DNA of 64,000 nt from Phymatolithon calcareum (GCA_977006965.1 OZ345383.1:496001-560000), one strand, 5' to 3'; positions 10,340 through 21,593 are shown, counted from the stretch's first letter. Translations and numbers: made by a program. Notes: a model not told the origin generated them from the sequence alone.

Positions 10340-13040
10340 GACGAGCGGTCGGATGTTTTGCTTTGCTGAAGTTATGTTTCAATCTTATTTGACTAATTTT
10401 TGCATATTATACGATCTCTTGTGCCAGGACTAGATTCAGGTGTGCTGCCGAGGTAGACATGCAAGCGGATACAGTAGGGCATAGAAATATTATTTATTTA
10501 TTCACCATTTATATTGCGATTAGCTACTTTTGTCGTGGCTGAACTATCATGTAATGGTGCCGTTAACTTAAAGGAATGCAAACTGCTTGCTTTTGACAAC
10601 ATTAGTCATATTTGCTTCATGTTGTTTTGGAAGACGAGGCGTTCTCGGACTCGAAGAAGGCTTGGCGATGCGGTGTGCGTGTTGCGGTAACCACTATACT
10701 TCCTTCGCAATCAGCGGCACCGAGCGCCATCAAAGTTGGTTATAGAGCATCGCGAGATCCAAAGCGATAGCTCTAACTTGATGATTGACAAATCTAAGTT
10801 TGTAGATGGAATCCTACTACAGCAGCGGAACGACAGGATCTCCACGGGCACTCACTATTAGCACTGCCCCATTCCTAAGTCCGGGAACCAAAAGCACAAA
10901 AATATCTTCCCCCGGGACGCGTACCAACCACACTGTCTCATTCCTAAACAACGGCGCCATCCGCCCACTACGTTGGACTCAGAGTCCATCTTGACTTTTC
11001 TTCAAGACCTTCTCTATTGCCTGTGCGGGTGGTTACTTGGCAAAAGGTAAAAATCGAGCTTGCTTGGAGCCTTGTCAACTCAATGCGTCCGACGTAGCTA
11101 CAGCACTGGCGCGCGCAATGTCGCAGATCAAGTGAAGCAGGCTTCGCTCGCCGGGCTGACTGGATGACGGCGGGAATTATCTATGCGCCGATTTACCTTC
11201 AGATAGATGCGACGATTTGTTGCAGCTGCGGGGGATATTTGATAGTTTTATATGAAAGCTCCCAAAACTTCACCGTGGAGTAACAGGGCAGCTTTTTAAT
11301 GATTCTCTCAGCTGTAGTCTTCTGGCTACTCAGAACGTCCTTGATTCGTATTTATATGCCCACAAGCGATCTTGTGAGTCTCTTACATTCAAACTCAATT
11401 TCAGTGCTCATGTTCGACGAGGCTAGCAGACGTTATGATTTTTATTAGAAGAACGTGTGATTGTGGTAGATATGCTGCCAACCTTTACTGTTTACAGCGC
11501 TAAACTCTCTATACATAGTCTGGGGATTTCCTGGGAAGCCTGCCCAAACCCTAAACTTAAATCTCATGTCGACGGCGCGGATTATCCGCTTGCAGACGCC
11601 ACACAGGATTGCCTTTCCGTGTCTTTCCCATACGGCACTTTAAATACATGACCCATCTCTCAAACATTGCTGTTTCCAGTAGATATCGTCACTCAGCTGA
11701 TGACCCTGAGCAGACACCTTGTTCACCGTTGATACGTACGAAACAATCCAGATCTTTCGGCGATGAGGTGTCACCGAACATAGATGTACACTTATACATC
11801 GCGGCCATTGCCCTGGTTCGTGATTCCTGCTTTGCTGTCATAAAGCAGAAGGAGCGTCACGCAAAGTCGACCTTCCAACAATGTTCTCCGATGGGGTGCT
11901 CGGTTAAACATCAATCTTAGGCACGTTAGTCGTGTCATTCTTTCTCGTATATACAGAACAGGATCCCTGGTAACCTGTCTGCAATAGGAATCTTCATTGA
12001 TCTGCATTCTTCTTCCTTTTCCCGTACCTTAATTATTTCTTCTTTTCTCCTCCTCTTCTTAGTTACAGATCCCTCCTCCACTTTTTGAAGGGCTTGCAGC
12101 GGCAGAGACGTACATTTCAAGCACGCAAGCTGAAAGGCTCGGTCCTGTGCGCGCAAAAGGGATACCGCATATTGCCCATCCACTACCATGGCAGAGGGGT
12201 TGTATTGCAATGGGAACGGTTACGAGAGGCATGAAAGAGTGGACAGTGTCGCAACTGTGTACTGCGCAACTTACGCGCACATTGTGTAGTTGAGATTTGA
12301 GTTGGCTCCAGACCCAGGGATCAACCAGTACTGATGATATCGAGCCTACAGTGTGCATGCGAACTATGCCATTGCCCAGAGAAATCGTACTTTCGTGCAG
12401 CTGGAGACACCCCTTTTCGGTAACTTTTTATTGCCTTACTGTTCAATTGTAAGATTTTCGTTTTATGAAGAGCTTGCTTTTCATGGGTGAAGTATGATCT
12501 ACCACATAGCGATGTAAGCAGCCGTGGCTGTTAGCCAGCGGGGCGTGTCGCGTATGCTCTCTGCGGTGCCGTTCACTGCTTCTGCCGACACTGTCGTCGA
12601 CCGACGGTAACAACCGACGAGGTCGGTTACCAACGCCCGACACTCGCGAATGGTACTTAAGCGCGCGGCAGTAGCCCGCGACTGCGACCGCGGCCAAGCC
12701 TCTCTCTTCTCCCCGCCCGCCCACAACCTTCTCTATCCTAGCGACAGCCTCACTCTTCTCACAAAGTACAGTTAATTGTCAATATGCCATGTCCATCAAA
12801 CAGAAACCTGAGCCAGGAAACTCCCAGATTGCGCGGGGCGCATGATGGCGAAGATGACTGGGAGGCTCAGCACCATGGCAGCAACGAAGGGCAATGAACC
12901 TAGCACGGAAGCGAGGTTAGCATTACAGCTAGCCGATTGCTTATGTGCATCGGCCTCACTCCCGCCTTGCAAGCCCAGTAGTCAGGGAATGCGCCGAGAG
13001 TGAAGCCGACGTTGCTGTTTGACGCGTATTAATAAAGTCA
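10340..13040. other. Intergenic tract, no gene recognised
   Basis: This tract contains the 3' flank of the malectin-domain gene and scattered ORFs under 105 codons on both strands. None has recognisable domains or consistent partners. A GC-rich patch at about 12500-12730 is open on the minus strand but gives a low-information arginine-rich product. No RNA gene or terminal repeat pair was seen. Confidence 0.45.
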
Positions 13041-13223
13041 TATTTCCTTTGAGGAAATTCGCTAAATTCCCACCAAAAGTGGTAAAAGTACGCTAAATAT
13101 CCACGCCTAGCCAAAGCTACTACTCACCCATAGCAAAATATACTATCATACTCACCCTTGCCGAACCTACTACTCATCCGTTTCTCAGAGAACTCTATGC
13201 GACAGTGAAATTTATTGCGAACG

Positions 13224-15771
13224 CTACTCTCTCTGGTTTAGTTCTTCGTCGCATCTATTGATAGCATCTCCTTCATCGAAGGCGGTGAGGTCGATGATTA
13301 TGGACTGAGCGGCTTTGTCGACGTGCTTTCTTTCTTTATTGCAGATGACGTCAATTTTTAAGTTAACGCCTAAACTTGCTCTCGAGCAAGTTCTCTTCGT
13401 TCAAATATTGGATTATCGCTACGGGTTTCTCTCTGCACAGATCTTCTACCGTTTTGCTCAGAACTCTGCCGATGAATTTCCGTCGACTAACAGCCCGACC
13501 TGAACAATGTAGGATCATATGTTCCACAGTTTCCTTCACACCATACGGGCATTTCTTGCACATTGGGTCGTGAGGAAGTGGCTCATTCTCGTTGTGTCCA
13601 TGGTGAAAGCTGGCGACGATTGGACAGCAATTAGTTATGAGCTGGTTGAGTATTACCTCAGCCCGTCTATGTGAGATGTGTAGGTCTTCCGGGAGTGTCG
13701 GGATGGTAGCTGGTTTGCTTCTAAAAGGCGGTTTGATATTGGATCGTGCTGCTTCCATGGTGAGAGGTACCGCTTGATGTGATAGCAGGCTTGATTCCGA
13801 GATTCCCCGGCGCGCGAGCTCATCAGCAGCCTCATTTTTCGGGACTCCGCAGTGACTCGGTATCCAAATGCCTTCTATGTGAATCTCCTGTGCCATGATT
13901 TGTTCCATAAGATTCCATAGTTTCCGAACCATCTCTCCAAACATCCGCGGCTGGCCGTTGAGTGCGTCTATGCAGCTCTTGCTGTCGGTGAACCATCGGA
14001 TAGTGCTGCCGCGCGATATCGGTAGACTGGATGCTGCCTGAAATGCGTGTACGGCCGCAAAAGCCTCGGCGTCGAATGAGGAGCCAATGGCCCCAGTGGA
14101 AAGCCCTTCTTCCAGTATCGCTTCTTCTCCGCGCAGCACTAAAACGCCCGCACCACCGACCTGCGGTGGGATTGTACGGTACATGTCGAGTGTGTCATCA
14201 TCTTCATCGCATAGGATAACGCGCTGCTTCGAGGCCGTCGGGGTCGTTTCGTAGGCATGCTCGTCCCCGTCGTCGTAGACCAAGAGGACATCCGGCGGCT
14301 TGCCGTGTCGAGCTTCAAACCGTTTCGCTGCGTCGTGGTTCAGATGTTCGGTAGAGTTGAATTTCTTCAAGGTCGCGGTGTACCAACCTTCGCCCCTTTT
14401 TACGGAGACGCGTTCTCCGTGATTCAGATCCCAGACGTGAGCTTGCGGTATTTCTCCCACACTTCCATCTGTCCATATTTCGATATCCGCCGTTCTCACT
14501 GCATTACGCTCCAAAATAAAGGCTTCTGTGGCGGCGCGCTTCTCCTCCGGTTCATCCTTCGCGGAAATAGGCGTTATGAAGGTCGTAAACCTGTTGCTTG
14601 AGCGATCCTTCCCGATTGGCGAGTGGAATCCCCTGCGTGGTAGAGCGAGGATCCCTTTTTCGGCCAGATAATAGGCGCTTGATTCCCGCCATGACCCTAC
14701 GTTGCGTCTTGGTTTGAGCTCGCGTGAGTGGGTTGCACGAGCCACTGGAGCCCCCGGTTCGAGTCGAAGTGCTTTCTCCATAACAAGAGTAGCATCCATC
14801 TCTCCGATGTCCCGCAGGCTACGCATCCCTGTCAGTGCCCGAAGCTTGGCAACTGCCGTAGCTTTAAGGCAGCCGCTGGCCGCTCGCGCTGCGTCGTTTC
14901 GTGCGATTTAGACTTGTTTGATGTGTGAGTCGAAGCCATGTACTGCGTAAGATGATGCACCGTATAGTACAACTGGCTCGCAGTAGCTCTTTCGGAACGC
15001 CTCCATCGTCGGTGTCTCGGCGCCCCAAGATGTCCCTCCCAGCGCTCGGATGAATCGAGTCTTGGACCGGAGTTTCAGACTCACTTCCTTGCAGTGCAAT
15101 TTGAAGCTCAGTTGTTGGTCCACGTTAACTCCGAGGAACTTATATGCCGGAACTGCTTTGATTCTCTCTCCGTCGATCTTGACGTTGCCGTCAATGATTC
15201 CCAGTGGTGACCTTCCACCTGCAGCAAATCGCAATACCTTGCATTTCTGCGCATTAGTTCGCCTCGACAAGGTTGTGTATGTTGGGCCTACCACATGTCT
15301 GTGAGAAGTGACCGGTGTGTCCACACCAGGAGCAGTGACGGCCCCTCATTTCGGACGGCACGTAAGGCTTCTTGCGCTTACGGCCCGGCTTAGCGACAAG
15401 TTCAAATGGCACCAAATCTTCCTGTACTAGCTGGTCACCAGTAACTGTAACACGCATGATCCTCCCCTCGTGTTGCTTGGCCCAGGTAGCTCGGTCTTGA
15501 ACTGGTGCTCCCTTGAGGGGCCTCCAACACAGCTGTGTACGATTGACTTGGTGATCCTGACACCCCCGATGCTCGGCAGCGCGCTGACGTTCACGCGGAA
15601 GGTGCAAGCTGTGCGCTGGATTCAGATGAGTGTCAGACGGTGCTTATCGCGCCTCTATACGAGGTGCGCCTTCCCGATTGACGCATTGTGTGAGTTCACG
15701 ACGTTAACAACATCGTCGAAGCTTGATCCAAAGTAGTCGCCCACCTGTAGCACGAGCTTCTTCTTGTTCAT
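13224..15771 (-). pseudogene. Zinc-knuckle protein of Mutator-like copy B, interrupted by LINE
   Basis: The frame starts at 15771 (MNKKKLVLQVGDY...), breaks near 15655 and resumes in the 15260-15607 interval with TWAKQHEGRI, VTGDQLVQEDLVPF, a GRKRKK basic run and the CCHC knuckle CSWCGHTGHFSQTC. After GRPNIHNLVEA the LINE begins. The expected tail (H-V-D-K-A-A-Q-S-M-I-I-D, then an acidic run and C-D-E-E-L-N-Q-R-E, stop) is found on the other side of the LINE, at about 13320 down to 13224. The split is exactly where copies A and D read through, so copy B's gene was whole when the LINE landed. Confidence 0.75.
13330..15259 (-). pseudogene. LINE (non-LTR retrotransposon) fragment: RT thumb, RNase H, CCHC tail
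   Basis: On the minus strand a 5'-truncated element starts inside the reverse transcriptase (AQKCKVLRF..., then YKFLGVNVDQQLSFKLH, the RT thumb signature). It continues past one in-frame TAA near 14908 into a long frame (14826-13363). That frame holds an RNase H domain (IWTDGSVGE, then the WIPSHCGVPKNEAADELA block with its conserved His and Asp) and a C-terminal zinc-binding region (CKKCPYGVKETVEHMILHC). The order RT-RNase H-ETVEH cysteine motif is typical of Jockey/I-like LINEs. The 3' end is A-rich with a GAAA-type tail. The catalytic RT palm and any endonuclease are missing. Confidence 0.85.
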
Positions 15772-16236
15772 GGTTTCAGAGTGATTAGTGCCGGATCGTG
15801 GTGCGTTGAGCTTGTCAGACGAATGCGAGGATGTGCACAAAAGTTGGATCAAGGGGAAGTAGCATCCAATTCATTTTTCCCTCCAAAAAACGCAACTGTC
15901 AGCGCTCCACGTAACGGATGAGTAGTAGTTTTGCCTTGTTGAATGTTTAGTGTACTTTCACCACTTTTGGTGAGCATTTAGAGAATTTCCTCATTTTCCT
16001 TTTCTGTAATGCCACTCGCGGGCGGAGCATAATCCTTTCGGTTGCTGCGTAGGGACGCTTCCCGAAGGAGAAACGCAGGAGGCAGAAAAGGCACTAGGGA
16101 AGCAGTAAGTTTCTCCACTAATCTCCGATTACGTATCCTGAGATCCTCTGTCATATTCACTCTCCTTCCTCTACGGTTTCGAATCATGGACGCGAACTGA
16201 AAATGTTCGGAAAAATTCAGATCCACAAGCCCCAAG

Positions 16237-16560
16237 ATGTTGCCCAGAATATCTGAAAGACCAAATGCCGACGAGTCAAGGGACCCCACTATCGATGTGG
16301 TATTGTGCACCAGATACATACGATGGAGTTGGATCGGACACATCTATAGGATGGATGAGAGTCGCTTGGTTCGCCAAGTGCTACTTCACTGCGTCCGACC
16401 AACCCCAGAGTCAATATTTGGCGATGTCCCGGACCTCGACGTGCAAGCAGCAGTCAAACTCGCAGAAAATAGATTAGAATAGAATAAGCTTAAGCTCTCA
16501 AAGTGTTGCTAGCCCCACAAGGGGAATACGCAAAATGAATGAATGAATTCAATTGTAAGC
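16237..16560 (+). pseudogene. 3' end of a second LINE type (WxGHxxRM motif)
   Basis: The plus frame 16237-16482 reads RYIRWSWIGHIYRMDESRLV followed by ...DVQAAVKLAENRLE, stop. R-W-x-W-x-G-H-x-x-R-M is the hallmark of the region after the reverse transcriptase in RTE/L2/CR1-like LINEs. It is followed by a short 3' UTR ending in GAATGAATGAATTC, a typical microsatellite tail. The RT itself is absent, so this is a 5'-truncated copy. It is unrelated to the RNase H-bearing LINE copies nearby. Confidence 0.65.
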
Positions 16561-16684
16561 TTACTCTGTTCGGTAAAATTTTCTGAGTCATGAATTTGAG
16601 ACTAGATTGATTCGAACATCCAACTATATGCACTAACGCATTAGAAATAATGGCACCATTGTGCGGCATGAGCGTTCTTTATTT

Positions 16685-17344
16685 TTTCTTTCTTTAATGC
16701 AGAATGTGTTAAATAGCGCCAGAACTTACCTCATTGTTCAAATATTGGAGTATCTCTACGGGTCTCTCCCTGCACAGATCTTCTACCCTTTTGTCTCGCA
16801 CTCTTCCGATGAATTGTCGTCGAGAGGCATTCCTCCCAGAACAGTGTAGGATGAGGTGCTCCACTGTCTTCCTGACGCCATACGGGCACATATTGCAAAC
16901 TGGGTCGTGGGGAAGCGGTTCATGCTCGCCGTGTCCATGGTGAAAGCTTATCACAATAGGACTGCAGTTCAATATGAGCTGGTGCAGAAGCACCTCTGCG
17001 CGTCTCTGCGAGATGTGCATATCTTTCGGAAGCGAAGAAAGGGCCACTGGTTTGCTTCTACATGGCGGTTTGATGATGGATCGTGCCGCTTCCAAAGTGA
17101 GAGGTATCGCTTGATGAAGCGCTTGACTCGTTTCCGAAATTCTAACTGAACCTTGCTTGAATATAACCGTTCCATATGGTTCCATAGATTCTGGACCATG
17201 TCACCAAACATCTGTGGTAGCCCATTGAGCGCCTCAATGCAGCTAGGGCTGTGAGTGAACCATCTGATAGTGGTACCGCGGGAAAGTTGTAGGGTTGACG
17301 TTACTTGGAAGGCATATATGGCGGCAAATGCTTCCGCGTCAAAT
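16685..17344 (-). pseudogene. LINE fragment, second copy of the RNase H family, with TSD
   Basis: The minus strand repeats the C-terminal half of the 13.3-15.3 kb LINE: AIPLTLEAARSIIKPPCRSK, then CNMCPYGVRKTVEHLILHC and GRVRDKRVEDLCRERPV. The upstream part (RNase H, down to about 17340) is out of frame. The copy is bounded by a perfect 11 bp direct repeat GTTCTTTATTT at 16674-16684 and 17345-17355, the target duplication of a severely 5'-truncated insertion. The 3' end (minus) is AATAAAGAAAGAAAAAA-like. Confidence 0.85.
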
Positions 17345-18329
17345 GTTCTTTATTTCTTCATTTCCGAAAGATCTTTCACACAGAAGGTATGCACTTACAG
17401 TTGTTCTGCAATAGCCTCTCATTTTACAGCGATTCGAGTATGGCTAGTACTAATATCTAGTTTATTAACCACCTCAATTGAGTGGCGATTTGAAAGGACA
17501 AAAAAGTATGTAAAAATAAACAGATAGTTCGCGCCATATTTGGAAAGGCGGGCTTGTATTCTGCGTGAGGAGTAGCGCAACTACTACTTTAAAAGTGTGT
17601 CGTTCGGCGGTAGGAACGAAAATACGATTTTCAGTCAGAAGAAGCAGACCAGCTAAGTCACGAGAAAAAGCCCCACGCCAAGTGGTCGGCGCATCTGTAC
17701 ACACAAAGGCAACATCGATGACCAGTCTCGCAGAGTGTTGTAGGCTCCATGAAGCCTTTTACAAGTCAAAAAAGGTGAACAGCACGGTTCTATAGGTACT
17801 TTTGAATGAAATCAATTGCCGCGCAAGCACGTCGCTTCGCGTGAAATGAGTCGTAGTTCAGAAACCGACCGAGAAGACTAAGAGTAAGACACTCAAGATT
17901 CTTAACATCAAGGCAGAAAAGGTTGACGAAGGTTCTCCGTCCTCTCGAAGGCTTGTATCGAGTCTCAGGCCGCAAAACTCTGCACCACAAAATCCGGGTT
18001 ACAGTACTCGTGGTCACCAGTCTTCTTCGCCAAACGCCTGTTTATTCTCGGCAGTCGCAACCAGAAGCTCCCCAATGGGGCACACAAGATTCGATCAAAC
18101 CGTCAGAAGCTATGAACGCCTTATTCCAGGAACTCTTGCCCACGCCATGCAGGGCTCTTGGGACCAGGCGTCGCACGAGGAAGTTGATGTCATCATACCC
18201 GACCGCGAACCCAAAGCTATTGCTCATGGAGTGCCGTAGTGCGAACGACAAGTTCTATGCCCGATTGGACGACGAATTCCCGGTCAGTTCTCGACAGTTC
18301 GCACTACAAATGGAGATTTCATATCGGAA

Positions 18330-19410
18330 AATGGTGGTATTGGGCATCACACGCCCTATGATTGCTTTTGTGACCATGATTTCGCAAGGTTACCTTCGAA
18401 AAACAGCTCCATGGTCGTCCGCGAAGCTGACACGAATCGGGGAAAAAAGACTACAGTGACAGAGGTGATTAATTTTTTCGGAGTCCTCGTCCTCATAACA
18501 CATGTCTTTTGGCAATTTGCGTGGTTTATTACTGGATTTATTCTCCTGTGCGCATGCAGAGTATCAGCAGCATATGACACAGCGAAGGTATTATGAAGTG
18601 CTGTCCGAGCAGCACATCGATAAGTCATGTGATTCGCGTAATACTCGTCGCACTTTAATCACTCCAGAACGTATCTTTACCCCCGGGAGCACTGTCCGAA
18701 CGTACGTAACCTTCAAGGGAATTAAAAAGAAGACTTCGGATGGCATGATGACTAATTTTACTGTGCAAAACAACTACAGGGTCTGCAAAGTCAAGAAGAC
18801 GATCCTCGTGTGCTCATCATGTAATAGGCTTTGTAACAATCACATACATGCAGTATGTATGTTACCCAAGTTTCTGTATTGTAGAAAAGTGTAATTGTAA
18901 TTTACTGTAATTTATAGCTAGACTTTCTAGAATTCTTTTCATGAAATATTTGTAGCAACATCTAGAAACACATTCGAACTTTCTAGATGTATCTGGAACA
19001 CGAATAAAACTCTCTAGAAACATCTAGAAACTAATTGAATCTTTCTAGATTGTTCTAGAACAGGAATGAAACTTTGTAGAAACATGTAGAGAAATCAAAT
19101 GTGCAATTTTCGTGCTCATAAATTATGATAGAGAAAATAGGATATGTCTATATAAGCCCCGCGTGGAATCCGACTAGCGGACCGGAGGGAGACAGACAAC
19201 AAACGACTGATAATAAGTAAATAAACGAAGAGAAATATTGTAAATACACAACTCCCACCAGCTCAATCAACCCCTGAATTAGTCATTCGTTTCAGGTTTG
19301 ATGGTGCCGCAGTATTCATTTTCGGCACTTATACTGACAGGAACTGCTTCGCTAAGCATGTGGAAGACATCTATAAGCTTGAAGCTTTTGATGTGCCCGA
19401 TAGTGAGTAG
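18330..19410 (+). pseudogene. piggyBac-like transposase C-terminus, interrupted by a solo LTR
   Basis: The readable segments run from about 18470 (LLAICV-like helix in shifted frames) to 18830. They include EYQQHMTQRRYYEVLSEQHID, a K-K-x-S-D-G block and the cysteine-rich start RVCKVKKTILVCSSCNRL. The frame is then cut by the LTR at 18832-19294 and resumes at 19296 with DGAAVFIFGTYTDRNCFAKH, ending at a stop at 19408-19410. The same order (CxxC, CxxC, N-C-F-A-[RK]-H-V) is seen in the copy at 32.4 kb and matches the cysteine-rich C-terminus of piggyBac transposases. Upstream catalytic parts (17.5-18.4 kb) are too decayed to place. Confidence 0.75.
18832..19294 (+). repeat. Solo LTR, 463 bp, copy 1
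   Basis: It starts TGTAACAATCACATACATGC and ends GTCATTCGTTTCA (TG...CA). The 5 bp flanks GGCTT and GGTTT (one mismatch) act as target duplication. A second copy of identical length lies at 40772-42539 once its own insertion is removed. It has a TATATAAG promoter-like box, an AATAAGTAAATAAA polyadenylation-like tail and many TTCTAGA/TCTAGAA motifs. No internal retrotransposon region is attached, hence a solo LTR. Confidence 0.88.
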
Positions 19411-19430
19411 CTTTCATTTGCAAAATTAAA

Positions 19431-20507
19431 TTATTCTCGTTCCCTCAATTGAGGGAATATCAGTAATCTAGACTGTAGGGGCCTCCTACGGTATAGCTCT
19501 TCTACGGTTCTTGAATCCACTCTACGCATAAGCTTACGCATGGACACCGAACCTTCACAGAAACCTAAAATCAGGTGCCCGGCAGTTTCTTTGCGTCCAG
19601 AATTACAGGCTTTGCACATTGCGTCGCACGACATTGTGTCCCTGTTGAATCAATGCCCAAAGAGGGTCTCCATGGCGGTCCAGTTAATGTAAGATCACCT
19701 GTGCCCGTCTATGCGATATGGGCAGCTCTTGGGGCAGTGTCGGAATGGAGACAGGTTCGGCTCATAAAGACGGTCTCATGATTGATCTTGCTGCTTCGAG
19801 TGTCAGAGGAATTCCTCGAACTTATGACAATCCAATAGGTTTGATTCGCAAACACCCCTTCTTGCTAATTCGTCATAGCATCATTTCTTGGAATACCGCA
19901 GTGACTCAGAATCCAAATGCCTTCATCAAAAATCTCCCTGGGAATCAGTTGCTCCAAAGGCCCCATAGTTTCGGTATCAAACCGTCACGGCTTTCCGTCA
20001 ATAGCACTGATGCAGCTCCTGCTGTCAGTGAACCTTCTTATCGTGCCTCCAGGTGCACATGGAAGCTGCAACGCTTCTTGGCAGACATAAACTGCACAAA
20101 ACCTCTGCGTCGTATGAAGATCCAAGTGCACTAGCAGTCAACGACAGTTTCTTCATCGTTTCATTTCTGCACATCAGCAAAGCCCCCGCACCCCGGACAT
20201 TAGAAAGGAAGGTCATGTACATATCGAGAATATCTCCACCCTCATCGCACAGAGTCGCACGTTGGTTCGAAACTGTCGGGTTTACAGACCGATGTTCGTT
20301 GGTTTGCCGTGACTGATCATGAATTTCGACGGCGATGCATTGTGTTGCTGGTGTAGATCGTGGAAAGTCTCAAGCGTCGCATTGTACCAGCTTTCATCCC
20401 ATTGAACTGAGACTCGTTGGCCAAGCTTAAGATCGCGACTGGATTCGGAGGGTATATCTCCAACTCTGCTGTTGATCCATATTAGTGTTGGACGGGCATT
20501 GAAATTT
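19431..20507 (-). pseudogene. LINE fragment, third copy of the RNase H family
   Basis: The minus frame at 19634-19431 carries SCDAMCKACNSGRKETAGHL and the R-R-V-x-S-x-T-V-E-E-L-Y-R-R-R-P-L tail, matching the C-terminus of the 13-15 kb LINE. Shifted frames between 19700 and 20500 correspond to its RNase H region (short blocks resembling ALGSSYDAE and the SRS...D spacing). The copy is heavily frameshifted and stops at the left TSD of Mutator-like copy D. Confidence 0.65.
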
Positions 20508-21593
20508 GAGGAAATTCACTACATGGCCACCAAAAATCGGCAAAATTCACTCCATGGCCATCTCTGGCCATATCTACAACTCACCCCTAGCCAAGCGTAC
20601 TATCATAGCTCACTGTAGCCAAAAATACTACTCATCCGTTTATCAAAGCAATCTACGGGACAGTAAAATTTATTGCACGCGCTACTCTCTACGATTTAGA
20701 CCCTCGTCGCAAGCAGCATCTCCGTCATCGCAGGCGGTAATGTCGATAATCATGGACTGAGCCGCTTCTTCGATGTGTTCTCGTTTCGCCTCGACGACGT
20801 TGTGGATATGGGGTCTCCCGCATGTCTGCAAAACGTGACCAGTGTTTCTGGACGAGGAGCAGTGAAGGCCCCTCATTTCGGACCGCAAGTAGGGCCTCTT
20901 GCACTTGCGGCCCGACTTAGCCCCAAGGTCAAACGGCACAAAATCTTCCTGTACGAGCTGGTCCCCAGTGACTGCAACACGCGTGATGTTGCCCGCATGC
21001 TGCTTGGCCCATGCTCTGAACGTCCATACGACCCCGAACCATTGCTCGTTCCACGGGTCAAACGACAACCGATGCTGCACCAAGAACTTGGAAACGAACA
21101 AAAGTGCATCGAGGACGGTGGCTACATGACTGTTGGTCCTCTTCAAAGTGGCGGCAGGAACATGTAGCTCAGTAATCGCTGCTAATTGTCACATTGAATG
21201 GTTCCTCTTCACTGCGAACAACACAGCTGAGCTCGCTGACGTTAATGCGGAAGGTGTAAGCTGTGCGTTGACTACAGATGTGTGTCAGACGCTTTTTGTT
21301 GCGCTTCGCCACGAGGAGGGCCTTTATCATCGACGTGTAGTGCGAGATCACGATGTTGACAACTTTGTCAAGGCTTGATCCAGCGTAGTCGCCCACCTGT
21401 AGCACGAGCTTCTCCTTTTCCATGATTTCGGAGTGGTTAGTGCGGGAGTGCTGTGTGCTAAGCGTTCCAGATAAACGCGACAACTTGCTTACAGAGCGCC
21501 CTCGTATTCGTAACGGATGAGTAGTAGACTTTACTAGAGATGACGATGTAGTTAATTTTGCCAATTTTTGGTGGCCATGTAGTGAATTTCCTC
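20508..21593 (-). mobile_element. Mutator-like TIR element, copy D (most complete)
   Basis: This 1086 bp element has ends GAGGAAATTCACTACATGGC and the inverted counterpart ...GTAGTGAATTTCCTC. Subterminal inverted similarity extends about 100 bp (CTACT(C)ATCCGTT blocks). Flanks ATTGAAATTT and ATTGGTATTT agree at 8 of 10 positions. It holds one minus-strand gene that is nearly whole apart from a frame break near 21150, and so defines the size of the family's protein (about 245 residues). It sits at the 5' side of a LINE remnant and 50 bp from the Harbinger element. Confidence 0.82.
20682..21423 (-). pseudogene. Zinc-knuckle protein of Mutator-like copy D
   Basis: It starts at the ATG at 21423 (MEKEKLVLQVGDYAGSSLDK), the start shared with copies A, B and E. 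It runs through a basic segment (VAKRNKKRL) and an aromatic/serine region to about 21170. One frameshift later it continues as ELxVPAATLKRTNSHVATVL..., RAWAKQHAGNITRV, VTGDQLVQEDFVPFDL, a GRKCKR run, the knuckle and an acidic tail ending LNRRE, stop at 20682. The knuckle here is damaged (CSSSRNTGH: the second cysteine is lost). No DDE/D triad, SWIM domain or helicase motif is visible. The likely role is DNA or RNA binding for the element, which is inference. Confidence 0.75.

Larger units (their letters stand above)
13051..15992 (-). mobile_element. Mutator-like TIR element, copy B (with nested LINE)
   Basis: The termini GAGGAAATTCGCTAAAT... (left) and ...GAGAATTTCCTC (right) form inverted repeats that stay similar over roughly 100 bp, including the CACCAAAAGTGG and CTACTACTCA(C/T)CC blocks. 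The flanks TATTTCCTTT (13041-13050) and ATTTTCCTTT (15993-16002) match at 8 of 10 positions, an eroded 10 bp target duplication. The element's zinc-knuckle gene lies on the minus strand and is split by a LINE at about 13330-15259. Without the LINE the element would be about 1.0 kb, as in copy D. Confidence 0.8.
17465..19455 (+). mobile_element. piggyBac-like transposon remnant, copy 1
   Basis: A decayed transposase on the plus strand is framed by the palindromic blocks CCTCAATTGAGTGG (about 17470) and CCCTCAATTGAGGG (about 19442). The same CCTCAATTGAGG block occurs near both ends of the second piggyBac-like element (31843 and 34103). No TTAA duplication typical of piggyBac could be confirmed at these ends, so the exact boundaries are uncertain. 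The right block may also belong to the adjoining LINE tail. Confidence 0.5.

Noticed and set aside
12443-12726. GC-rich minus-strand ORF (93 codons)
   Set aside because: Arginine-rich, overlapping frames in the same strand are equally open, as expected from GC-rich non-coding DNA; no homology recognised.
15963-16020. Additional Mutator-like terminus as a fifth copy
   Set aside because: It is the right end of copy B, whose partner terminus and eroded TSD are at 13041-13060.
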